A DNA stretch of 64,000 nt. It comes from Promerops cafer (taxonomy: Eukaryota > Chordata > Aves > Passeriformes > Nectariniidae). This document shows, in pieces, positions 23,401 through 35,000 of this stretch. Both the position numbers and the translations under genes were made by a program. Each line of letters opens with the position of its first letter. Positions within the stretch are counted from its first letter, which is position 1. The notes below the pieces were generated by a model. It had not been told where the DNA came from and searched no databases. It saw only the letters and a program-made list of their open reading frames with translations. The stretch spans positions 1,624,610-1,688,609 of the forward strand of contig VZSE01012476.1 of assembly GCA_013398275.1 (NCBI GenBank), read 5' to 3'.

Positions 23401-26400
23401 TTTTTTTATTCCCATATTGCTGAAAATTAACAGTGAAGCCGCATCACTTTGGTTCCCTCACTTTGATCATAAAAAGTTCTTTATGAGTTTGAGAGTGAAA
23501 ATTGAGTCTCTACCATGTAGTGCTCAGCCACTCCACACCTTATGAAACAGACACAGAACACCTCTCTGTGAACCTCTCTTAGATTATTCCTGTGTTGCTT
23601 TCATCTCACTCAGCTTGTTGAGAAAGAGATTTTACAGTGAGAAACTTTTCCATGTTCTTACATGGTGAAGTGGAACATCTCATCAGATCTGAGGAGCAGA
23701 ATTGCTCTGTTGTTTCCATTGATGCATCTCTAACATGTTCAGTTTTAGGTCTAGCTCAGGAGGGTTCCACACTCCTCCCTGTGAAGGGACAGCACTTTTA
23801 TGTCATAAATAGCAAGCACTAAAAACATCAGCATCCATGAAGTTCCTCATAGACATCTTGGACATGTAGGTCCAAAGAAAGAGGGAAGAACATGGAAGGG
23901 AAGGAGGATAAAGATAGGTACCTTTTTCCTGTAGATATCACATGGGATACAGGATAAAGATTGTATTTCTGAGCAGTCTGCATTTCCAAAGCAATCCTTT
24001 CTCCCTAGTTAACTCTCTAATATTCACTTCTAAATATCGTTAAAGCATGCCTATACTGGAAAGCTGGAAGACTGTGCTGTAACATTTTAGATAGTGGAGA
24101 TCACAGCAGCTCAGGAAGATGCAGTGATGAACTGACTGGCAGGATATATCAGGCTGGGAACCATGGTCTTGAGCTGCTGCCTAGACCACTGTCAGAACCC
24201 TGGGAAACCTCTCAGCAGGGTGCCCATTACACAGGGCAGATATTCTCAATCCACGTTTCCAGTCCCTTCCTTAATCTTCCCCCACTGTCCTGTTTTATTG
24301 CATCCATCAAGAGATTTCACAACCACACACTTCTTCCTCAGTTGGTGTTCCACATCCTACTTTTTAGCATCCCTGCTAGCTCTATTTTTAGGAGCTTCTC
24401 AGTGTTAGTAATTCTTTGGTCCAATTGAGAGTGAGAAAAGGTAATGCCTGACTGGGAGCTGGGTGGAGCAACAACCTGTTGATATTCTTCATATGGTAGA
24501 AAGTGACTGAGTAATTCACACGTGTGGAAAATTTATAAAAATACATAGAGACATTTCTAGTGCTCTTATGCTTTAAAGACTAGGCTTTCAGCTGGGCTGA
24601 ATTTGAGGTTTAAATCAATTCAGTTATTAGGGATTTCTGGAGTGTGTGAGCAGCTTCTAAGCAGTGATAGAAGATCTCTGCAGCTTCCCTTCTTCCTACC
24701 TATGAAGAGGGTGTATTTTGGTAACTCTGGTTAATGACTGATGAGACCAATTTCTCAAACATAACTCATGTAATTATCTTTGCAGTGGTTCAGTTTGCAT
24801 GCCAATTTCCAAATTCCAAAGTGAAGAAGTACTTGAAAGGTTATTCATGTTTTTTTTATTCCAATGACCTCACTGGTCCAGTAAAATCTATTACCTCTCT
24901 CTGTAAACCTAGCTTGACTTATATGCTTAGACTGTCACTATAATAATAATATTATTACTATATTTGTTACATATATCATGTGCTTACTTCAACATGAATA
25001 ATTTTCTTTTACCAAAAATTTCCTCTCAGACTTCCATTTTCCTTTGTTTTAGTATACAAATGGGACTGTCTGTGTTCCTGAGATAAATTCTGAAGTGAGT
25101 TCACCAGAATTAGCACTGTTATCTGGTCACTACATCAAGTAACTGAATTATCAGACCTGAGGCCCTGTGGCAAACCTCTTGTTGCTGGTCGCACTTTGCT
25201 CCTTTAGTGTTTGCAAGTCTCAAAGCATGCAATGTAGGAATTAAAGGGGGGAGGATGATCAGCTGATTGACTGAATGCTGAGAGCTGGCAGCAGATGTTG
25301 AACCTTGTGCCTGCCACCAGAGCATGCCTCCTCACACCCCAGCCAGTGCAGCACAAGACTCAATTTCCATTTTAATTACACAATCATTTATCAGTACTTC
25401 CCACAATAAGCAGATAAAGTCCTTCATCTCTGTTTAGCAGTGGATAATTCACTCACGTCTGCAAGCACTGATATTGTCTTTTCCGGGGGCCATACCTCAA
25501 GGTTTTTACTCAAGTTCCAACTTAGTTCCCACATTGATATATTTCCTGTGAAAACAAAGAAGGAAAGAAGTGATCAGAGGCTGCAAGCGTTGTCTCAAGT
25601 CACCATTAAAGAAATATTTTTTCCTCCTGAGGTAGTTTCTTTTTCATCTTTAATATCTGCTCTAAAGGCAATGGTCTTCCACTGTTACAGTTTTCATAGT
25701 CACCTTTTAGTCAGCTTATTATGTTTAAGGCAGATTGTCTGCTTGGGTGTTTTCCACATGTGCTATTTTTATACAGTACTGGTTTTGCCAGATCACTGTA
25801 CTGATTTCCACCCATGGAGCTGGAATGTCTGAATATTATTGCAGTCATGTAAAATGGAGTTAATCCCACTTCATCTTTTAATCTAGGACATATAAACACT
25901 ATCATTTGAGAGCTACTGGTATATTTCCAAATTTCAAATGTATATGAGTTAGTTTAAATTTAATTAGCTAGCTCATCAGTATATTCTTAGGTTTTAATAT
26001 CACTAGCACTGCACCCCAAGCAGTTTTTCACAGGGTCTATGCACAGTCTCTCAGGACTGCAGACAGACACAGGCAGTAAAGTCCATGTTCTGCAATTTCT
26101 TATGCTTGAAAAATAACACTGGATAGATCATGTTCACTTCTTTGTGATGAGTTTTGCTGCCTAACTTCTCCTTTTTGAAGTTCTCTTTTATTTTCAGCTG
26201 TCCTAAAAAATGTTGACTATTACACAAAGGTTGTTTTCTTTTATTTATTAGAAAAAAACCCAAACCATCTTAGGTTTAAGAGTAGGGTTTTTTTTGGTCA
26301 GAATTTGTTAGCAAATTCCCTATCTCATGGACTAGAATGAAAAAGAAAATAAATTGGAAGTCTGCAAAGCCACCTGTGTTGCCACCCAAACTATTCCTGG

Positions 26401-27717
26401 ATCACCGTGTTAAGAAGAACATTTAAAGCTCTAATCTCAACAGAGAAAAGGTCTTCCTATATTACTACAAAACAATCTTATGAACATTGCTAAATGATGA
26501 ATATTTACCTTATTATTTAAAAGTATATTATTGCTATGTTATTTGACTGTGATTCCTCCCAATTATTTTTCTTAAGTTATTACTAAAAAGCACAATGCAT
26601 TTGATGATATTGAGGACCGAGAGAAATATTCCTCCTTTTTTTTTCACAATCTATTTAAAGCCTGAAAGGTATTAACACTATAATGAAAGCTATACAGATG
26701 GATTTTCAAAGACTTCAACAAAGAAAAGACTAAGTCACCCATGATTGATCAAGGGGATGAGTGGATTTTCCCTATTAAATCTTGAAAGACAAAATCTTGA
26801 TATTCAGTATCTAACTGAAGCATCGATTTTAAGAGAACAATTTTCTGTTAGATTAGTGAAATACTCTAAATCTGATGACTAGACTGATGAAAACTCTAAA
26901 TCAATATGATGCAACTATTTTTTATATTTGGCATTAGTCTTCCTATAAAATGTAGGTACTATCAGAGTGAAATAAAAGCAATACCTTTTCATTGAATGCA
27001 TACACCTTTCAGCTTACACCAAGATTTCTTACTCATCACCTGGTGTTGCGGAACTTTCACAGGTCATCATCATTGTGTAAGCAAGTACATATTTAAGTAT
27101 TTTAAGATGTTTCGTGTGTAGGAAGTCTTCTAATTTTGGATAATTTTCTTTTTTAAATAAAGTTTCCTGCCATAAAGTAATGACATTTTCAGAACCACAC
27201 ACAATTCTGTACTAACACAACCAGAGGTTAAAAACATTTGCCTTTGTTCCATAAGGTAAAGCTTCTGAGTTGAGTTCAGATCATGTTCAACTTTTTGATA
27301 CTGTGCCATATTGCAAGAATGGCTAATCTGCTCTGTGCTTTCTCTTCAGCCTGGAATACTGAGTTTTTTTGCTAATTCTAGAAAGTCATGCCTAGTTGCC
27401 ACAAATTTTGTCAGCTAAGGCAGAGCCTCTAATCCTGTTGTTGGGGAAGATTTTATTTAGTGGCACTTTAATTTGCCATTTGATTTATTAGGAGTGTCTC
27501 TTTTTTAGAACATTTTGGTGACGATCATGGGGGAGTGAGTGATTTTTTATTTTTTATCTTTTTTTGAGCTTGCAGAAACTGAGTGAATAGAAAACTCATC
27601 CTAGCTCAGACAATTTAAGGGCAGGACTGATTCAATACAAAGCTTTTAAAAACCTGCATGCTGAGTAATCTGTTGACTGGGCAACAACGGTGAGTTTGCT
27701 TATGAGTTAATAGAGTC
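20401..27717. other. Anonymous DNA
   Basis: No gene or transposon recognised. Simple repeats include (TTTA)n at about 22424-22440 and a TAA/TTA palindromic run at about 24940-24960. The open frames 20639-20902 (plus, 87 codons; its C-terminal half could form an amphipathic helix) and 25440-25832 (plus, 130 codons) match nothing I know and have overlapping antisense frames. Confidence 0.6.
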
Positions 27718-27736
27718 AGAGAGAGAGAGAGAGAGA
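27718..27736. repeat. (AG)n microsatellite
   Basis: Nineteen bases of perfect AG alternation. Confidence 0.9.
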
Positions 27737-28177
27737 CATGGGATTTGGGTTTTTTACTGTATTAGGAAATGTTAAGGTGGATGGAGAATGCTGCTATAGC
27801 ACTAGGAAGGGAAATATCAAATATGGCATAGGCCATGGAGGTGGCTGGATGTTGGATCTGTAAGATTAGCATCATTTTAGAGCTGGTTCTTTATAAAAGA
27901 TATTTTATGACAGAGCTTCTGGAGAAGTTTCAGGCCCTACACATATAAGTGAAGGCAACAATCAACCTCAAAAAAAATTTTAGGGATGTGATAGAAAGCT
28001 GAGAGGATTTGCAGATACCTGGCACCCGAAAATAAAGTCTGTTTAAAAGAAAGGGGAACACTGGCATCACACATCTTTGAAGAAAACACCTGGCTATGTG
28101 CAAGAGAACTCAAGCACTGGAGCAGTCATTCTGTTAAGGAAAAAAAAATCAGCGGCCTGATAAAATGGAATAGCAAT
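27737..28177. other. Anonymous DNA left of the large CR1
   Basis: AT-rich unique-looking sequence up to the CR1 3' tail. Nothing recognised. Confidence 0.6.
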
Positions 28178-28996
28178 AATCATAGGATCATAGAACATCC
28201 TGAGGTGAAAGAAACCCACAAGGATCATGCACAGCAGCATGCCCAAGAATCACACCATGTGCCTGAGAGCATTGTCCAAATGCTTCCTGAACTCTGTCAG
28301 GTTTGGTGCTGTGACCACTTCCCTGGGGAACCTGTTCAGCACCCAGCCATTCTCTGGGTGAAGAACCTTTTCCTGATATCCAACCTAAATCTTTCCTAAT
28401 TCAGCTTCATGGTGTTCACTTGGGTCCTGTCACTGGTCACCAGAGAGAAGAGATCAGTGTCTGCCCCTGCACTGCTCCTCATGAGGAACTGTAGACTGTG
28501 ATAAGGTCTTCCCTCAGTCTCCTCTTCTCCAGGCTGAGTAACCAAGTGACCTCATCTGCTCCGTGTATGGCTTCTCCTCAAGGCCCTCCACCATTCTTAT
28601 TGGTCTACTTTGGACACCCTCTAATAGTGCAATAGCCTTTCCATACTGTGGCACTCAAACTGCCCCCAGCACTCGAGGTGAGGCCACCCCAGCTCAGAGC
28701 AGAGCAGGACAATCCCCTCCTTGCCCAGCTGGCCATGCTGTGCCTGATGCCCCCCAGGACACGGGTGGCCCTCCTGGCTGCCAGGGCACTGCTGACTCAT
28801 GTTCAGCTTGCCACTGACCAGGACCCCCAGGTCTCTTTCCATGGCACTGCTCTCCAGCATCTCATTCTGCAGTCTGTACATCCAGGGCTGTCCCATCCCA
28901 GGTGCAGAATCTGACACTTGCCCTTGTTCAACTTCACACAACTAGTGATTTCCCATCTCTCTAATTTGTCTGGGTGTCTCTGCAGGGTCTCTGCTT
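28178..28996 (-). mobile_element. CR1 LINE, 5'-truncated, minus strand
   Basis: The minus strand ends at the left with GTTCTATGATCCTATGATT, the CR1 tail-repeat signature, so the 3' end is at 28178. Going rightwards the block follows the CR1 3' UTR and the end of ORF2 closely (for example TCTCCTCTTCTCCAGGCTGA, ACTCGAGGTGAGGCC, GACCCCCAGGTCTCTTTCC on the plus strand). Similarity fades near 28996, giving about 820 bp of a full-length element of several kb, the usual 5' truncation. The retained coding part is the last portion of the endonuclease/reverse-transcriptase ORF2, broken by frameshifts. It is the best-preserved CR1 in the window and belongs to one of the avian CR1 subfamilies; which one needs an alignment. 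Confidence 0.95.
28621..28941 (-). pseudogene. CR1 ORF2 C-terminal remnant
   Basis: A 106-codon open frame on the minus strand carries the stretch ERDLGVLVSGKLNMSQQC, the conserved region near the end of CR1 reverse transcriptase. After it the frame departs from the expected AAQKAN-type continuation, so the reading frame has been broken by small indels. The upstream part, encoding the MRLQNEM-like region, is also degraded. It encodes no active protein. Confidence 0.85.
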
Positions 28997-30086
28997 TCAG
29001 CAGAGATGAAGCAAAGAACTAGTCCAAAGTGAGCAGACAATGAGATGATAAAATCCTTCAGAGACAGTGTCCAGGAACAATAGGAAAATGCTCCAGAGAG
29101 CAGAGATAATCAAAGGCAGGATGCAGTGTAAGAAGAAAAGTGAGCAAAAAAATAATACCAAAGAGAAACAGACGTGTCTGTTGCTAGCTCCAGAGCATCA
29201 GCAGAGCCTCATTACTGAGAAGAGTGAGAAGGCATGCTATGAAAGAGAACCAAACAGTGCTTGAAGAGCAAACTGACATTAAGGAGAAAAAGACCTCTGG
29301 TTGCTCTTCACATCAGAGCAGGCAGCCAGGTTCTTGCCATAGAAAACAAACTGTTTAATGTTATGATGAAACCTAGTCCAAGAATGAAAAAATGGGGATT
29401 ATTCCTGTCCAGAAAAGCAAATTAAAAAGATTTAAAAGTTTGCAAAGTAATAAGATACTTCTTGATGATTATAGTATATTTAAACCCACACCAGTACACT
29501 ACCTATTCATGAAGTTTGATGTCACTTTTCCAAAAGGGTATTGTCAGAGCCAGGTCATTGTCAGAGAAAGTTGAGAGTCTCAGATAACCTCTACTGCCTG
29601 CAAAACACCACAATGACTTGAAACTGTCTATATGCTGTGATCGTATGGCTTTATATCAAAGCTTCAGCTGCAAGTTAAGGAATACACATAAACATGCATA
29701 TTCTGTCTGGGAACTCAGATCGTAGTTGGTGGAAACAACTGAAAAGTTTGCTTTATGCTTGTGAGGAGACTGAAATTCTTGGAAAGGTTATGAAACCAGA
29801 CATTTCAGGAAACGTGAGAAAATGTAGGAAAGGTAGGATTAACTGGAGTGAAAGAATTCTTACATTCAGAAAAGAGAAATGAGGGAGTTGGTTGTGCTGC
29901 GTACCCATTAAGTACCTGATGGAATGAATTGTACTGCGGCAGCAAGAATAAAACGAAAGCTTTTCTTGTAAAGATCACCCCTAAGAAGGATGATAAAAGC
30001 AGTATTACAGACTTTTCAGAGCTGGATAGGGATCTAGCTAATAATGAGAGAAATACATACAAAGAAATGGTGGAGATGGGGGCGGA
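28997..30086. other. Anonymous A-rich DNA
   Basis: Purine/A-rich from about 29040 to 29340, which produces short lysine-rich open frames (29067-29264, plus) of no recognised family. Confidence 0.6.
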
Positions 30087-30095
30087 AGAGAGAGG

Positions 30096-30153
<58 letters not shown>
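30087..30153. repeat. Long (AG)n microsatellite
   Basis: An imperfect GA lead-in (30087-30104) is followed by 49 bases of perfect AG alternation (30105-30153). It lies inside a spurious open frame (29929-30210) that translates to alternating Arg-Glu. The mirror-symmetric purine strand is capable of triplex formation. Confidence 0.95.
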
Positions 30154-30156
<3 letters not shown>

Positions 30157-32051
30157 TCAGCTTCTCAAATACATGCTGGAAGGATAAAAAACCTCACCAA
30201 AAAACCCTAAACCACACAAAACACCAAACATGGTAAGACCCAGGCATCTGGGGTATTATATTTAGCAAACATTTTGACAAATAGTCAGTGAAACAGTGAT
30301 GCTATTTTAGATTTAGATTACGTGAGAAGCAAAAACCATAGAGTAAATACTCATAGAAAATAATCCTGGATTGAGTAGATGTGACAGATTTTGACTTTTT
30401 TTAACTGAGAAATTGAAACATTAGGAGGAAACACTGTATGAATTTCTAGGTGTAAATGTAGAGAAACAGAGAAATTTTGCAAAGCTAATGGGAATTAAAC
30501 TCAGAGTTCTCATTAGGTAGGGCTAGAACTGCTTTGGGTCCACAGTGCAATACTCTGGGTTTTTACTAAGAAGGATGAAATAGTAAAGAAAAAATATAGT
30601 TCCCCCGTAAAAAATATAGAAAAGAAATGGATTAGCAAGAAAATTGTATTTTTTTAGTTAAAATGTACAGAAAAGGAAATGTAAATGAAACTGAGATGGG
30701 ACTTGAAAAGAAAATTAAAATAAATTTCTGTGAGTAAGAGGACATGGAACAAACTTCAGGCATTCACTTTTGCATTAATTATCTTCTGTAAAGCAATTTT
30801 GGAGGCCAAGACTCTGAGCCAGATGGTCCCTTCAAACTCTCCCTCTCCTTTCCACTCAATTTCTACACTTTCTGTCTGGCAACATGAGGAGGAAAATAGT
30901 GGAAAATTAATTCTAACATTAGCTAGCATTCGTCTCTGCGTCTGGCCCCATTAAGTCAGCCTACAGACATGAATGTACCAACCTAGAATAATGTTGCTAG
31001 CAGCATTGCCAGGAAATACTCTCCCATTTAGGGCCATAGGGTTCATTCTGATGCTAATGAATCCACTCAGTATTCAGCAGAATTGTCTGCATGATACCAA
31101 CAGCTCAGGTGTCCAGCCAAGCAGATGCATGACTGCTACCATCCCTTTCCTTATGACAGATTGAAAAAGCTCATCCATGATGGTCAAAAGGCACATTTGT
31201 GGTGCTTCTGAGTGCACAAAAGTTTCACAAAGCTTAGTTCTATGTCTTTTCTTATTCAGGATGCACAGTATATCTGTCAATAAAATGCACCATCCCTGCT
31301 CCTGTGTCCACCAAGTAGTGTCCATCCTCATGTCATCAGTTGACTGAAGGTCTTGCCCACCTGCTGCCATTCTAAAAAGGAATAGTTTCTTACCAACACA
31401 AAATTCAGCCCACTATATACCAAGATTTCCTTTGTAACAATTAACAGAGAGACTTTTAAAAGTTTGCAGTTTTGAGGGCTCCCACAGAGTATTGAAACCA
31501 GGCGTAATTCTCTTTGATTTGTGATTGAGAATTAGCAAATGGCCAGAAACACCCTGATTTCACTACTGATTGACAAAAGGACTGTGCATGTTCCCCTTAC
31601 TGAAATAAGCACATTTTATCTGTTACTTATCAACTGGGAAACCTCTCCCTACAGCTACAGTAAATTTATGCATGTATATATTATTTTTTCTTACAGTTAC
31701 TGTGATCAGGAGCATAACATCAATTTTCTGGAATTAATACTGTTTCCACATACAATCTGGATGTACCATATGGTCATAATCCTCTTCATTAGTAGACAAA
31801 ACCCTAGCTGCTAGAATGGATTTATTTCAAGCACCCTTCTGTATTTCACCAAAGATATGGTACTCAGTAAGATGGGTACTTTTCAGAGAGCTTTCAGTGA
31901 AATTTTAGGTGAAATAGGATTTTTTGAGTGGACACAGGCCTCATGTAGTCCCAAAACACACTAGAAGAAGTTTAATGAAAATTTAGGTGGTAATTGAGGA
32001 AATGTCTCATTCTGCCTTGGAGAGTTTAAGGAAACTCATTGGAATTAAACA
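30154..32051. other. Anonymous DNA
   Basis: No gene or transposon recognised. The open frame 31074-31370 (minus, 98 codons) has no family match and no supporting splice context. Confidence 0.6.
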
Positions 32052-32075
32052 CCCCCCCCCCTCCCTCCCCCCCCC
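32052..32075. repeat. C-rich homopolymer-like tract
   Basis: Ten C, then TCCCT, then nine C. The complementary strand therefore carries a G10-AGGGA-G9 arrangement able to form an intramolecular G-quadruplex. Confidence 0.9.
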
Positions 32076-35000
32076 AGCTTCTATTTTTGTAGACTCAGCA
32101 AGTTTCCTGACTGTACTGGGGAATCCATTACTTTAATTATTATGCCTATTTAAACATATGCTAGACAAAAACCTCTTGTAAAACTGTAGTTCAAAAGCTG
32201 CTGTTCTGTTGTGTGATTTATCCTTAACACAAAGTCTAAAACTAAAACTGCATTTTGAGCTGTAATGTAACCAGACAGCACAAATCAGCAAGATCATCTT
32301 CATTAGTGACTGTATCCTAGATTAGTCTCATCAGTGGAAGAATTGGTCATGACTGACATTTACAAGTGAATAAAGGCATTAGCTGGATAACAGAACAAAT
32401 AAAAATAAAAACATTCTGCTCTCCTTGTGCCTAGACAGACAACAAACAAATTTGGGATAAAAGGTCACTAACATTTAAAAAATTGATTGACTTGCTTTAG
32501 GGAATAGTTGCAGTGACAATCGCTCCAAAGAATATCACCTCAGCTGAAATCTGCCACCTCCACACAAACTGAGTAAGAAGTGAGACTATATATGGCAGAA
32601 AACAGTCCCAATGAGTGGAAGTGTTTAAACTGCCCTTTGACCTTTATATTTGCCTTGGAGAAACTGAACTGAACAACTTTAAGCAAGTGCACTCACTGTA
32701 AACTATTTTCCACTGTTTTACATAGCTTTGTCAGTTTATTTTAATGCATTATCATTATAATAACTTTCATTTCTGGACTGTCTCAGAGGTAATGGATAAT
32801 GATGTACCATGGTGCCAAAAGTCATGCCTTAATGTCGACAGCTGATGTTTCCAATATCTTGCTTCCCAGAATACTAATACAGTTATTCAAATCTCCTGGG
32901 TCAAGGTTTGCTCTGTTAGCATATGTGTCTCACTCAGATTCCTTCCTCCACAAGGAAATTGAATTTTATTAATAATATTTTTACAGGATTTCTGTGAGCT
33001 TCCATTTTAACTCACGGTTGAAAATGCTTAGAGTAGAAATGGTTGGAAAAAAAAAAATACCCTACCCTTGATAATTCCCCTCCATGTTTTGTCAACAGTT
33101 GAATGCAATTGAAATCTTTCTATGTTTGAAAATTTGGGATTAATTTTAATAATATTCTCTGGTGTAGTACTGTAGCAATCCTTTTGGTTTTTATTCATTA
33201 CAAGATATGAAGAAAAGATTTCGGGACAAAAATTTAGCATATTTCGTATGTCCTCACACTTGTACACATCTCACAATCTCAGGAAGAAAATGCCTTCTAT
33301 TCTTTCATCCTATTGAGCAGTGTGACTTTTCTGATTTATTTTTCTCCTACCATTGAATTGTGCTTATTGAAACCAAAAAGCAACATGGAATTTTGAATGT
33401 ATGAATTCTATAAATGTTAATTGTTTGCCATCAAATCCAGGCTTGCTGACAAAGGTTTGGTGTTATTCATGTCCAGGATGCTGCACTAGAACAGTTATTT
33501 CATATTAAGTGTAAATTTCTGAATGGCTCTTCCCTGCAAACCTCTTGCTGCTGTATTGCTAATGCTCACTAGAAGCCAGCTGAATTAATCTCAAGCACAG
33601 CAGAGCCTTCTGTAATGCCATATTAAGAATTTGCCACAGTGACATTGCTGATTCTTTCCGACAGTTGAATGACACACAGCATTGCTAATTCACAAAGTAA
33701 TGCTGGGCACTTTTATGCAATGTGACTTTTCATCTTCCCCACAACTGCTTGCTCACATATTTTTTTCCATATTGAATTACTCATATGCATAACTGATATA
33801 ATCTCTTTTCTGCATTCACATGTGTCCACAAGATTTAGTTATTATCCTGTCTGGAATTAAATCTGGACTCCTCTCTTACAATTAAACAATTATTCTTGCA
33901 TTTTATATCTCCCTACATTAGGTGCAAAGGAACACATTATGAAAATTGCTCTAGCCTAAATTAAGGGAGCTTTCCTAATTTCCATGCCACTATCCTTATA
34001 TTCTGGATGAAGGATAGATGTCTTGGTCTGTATCCAAGTGAAACAGTGGTGGTAATTACTGGCAGGTGCATATATATGACAGAATCAATATACTTTATTA
34101 AAGTTTTCCTTTAACTTGATTTTCTGAAGGTAAAGTTTTAGCCATTTTTAGCACATGATGCAAGATCCACTTTTGTCCTTCTTTACTAAGCATAGGGTCT
34201 GGGACCTCCCTGGTGACTAATCTTTAAATGCTCACTCACTCACAACCCTTGTGGTGCAGTTCATGGGACAGCAGAGCAGGTGCATGATCCGTGTGACACT
34301 CTGGAAAATGCTGAACCGTGGAGAGAAGGTTTGCAGCCACATCTGAGTGGAAATTTGTGACACTTGAGGCTTCACACTTCCCATGAAGGTTTGTTTAGCT
34401 TTCAAGGCAGGTCCACTTCCATTATATTTGTAGGATGTAGTTTGTGTGTCTCTCAGATATTACAGTGATTAAGATTAATGACAGAAGTTAGTCCAGAGCC
34501 ATCATGTTCTAAGTGAATCTTGTAGACTAATAAAGGAAAAAGGGCTATGTATCAAAAAGGTCTGGTGCAGGCAAAGTGCTCCAAAGAGCCCTGCTTGAGT
34601 CAAAAGATATCAAGCCATGCGTAGACACTTAAATATGAAATAAAAAGGGGTTGGATTTAGACCATTCCCTATGAACTTCTCATAAATCAGACACAGACAC
34701 AGAGTGCTCACACAGATTGCCTTGCTGCTTTTCAATGACAGGGTGCTGAGAAAAATCATAGTGTGTTCCCTCAGCAGCCTCCAGCCTGCAGAGGAAGTAT
34801 CTTGCAGGTACCTCCACAGCAGCCATTTGTGACAAATGATGTGTCCATTTTAAATCCCTTGTGCTTTGGGAAGAGCAAGGGAGTCAGGCACATGGAAAAT
34901 TGTAGTGTCCCTGATTGCAGAACAGTGGGCTTGGTGCTGCCTGAGAGGGTTTTGTGTATAGAATGGAGGGTCTCTGTGGCAGTGGAATATAGACTTGACA

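Noticed and set aside
28205..28914. Open frames on the plus strand over the large CR1.
   Set aside because: They are antisense or shifted readings of the CR1 element, whose sense strand is minus.
29929..30210. Open frame with a long Arg-Glu alternation.
   Set aside because: It is only the translation of the (AG)n microsatellite.
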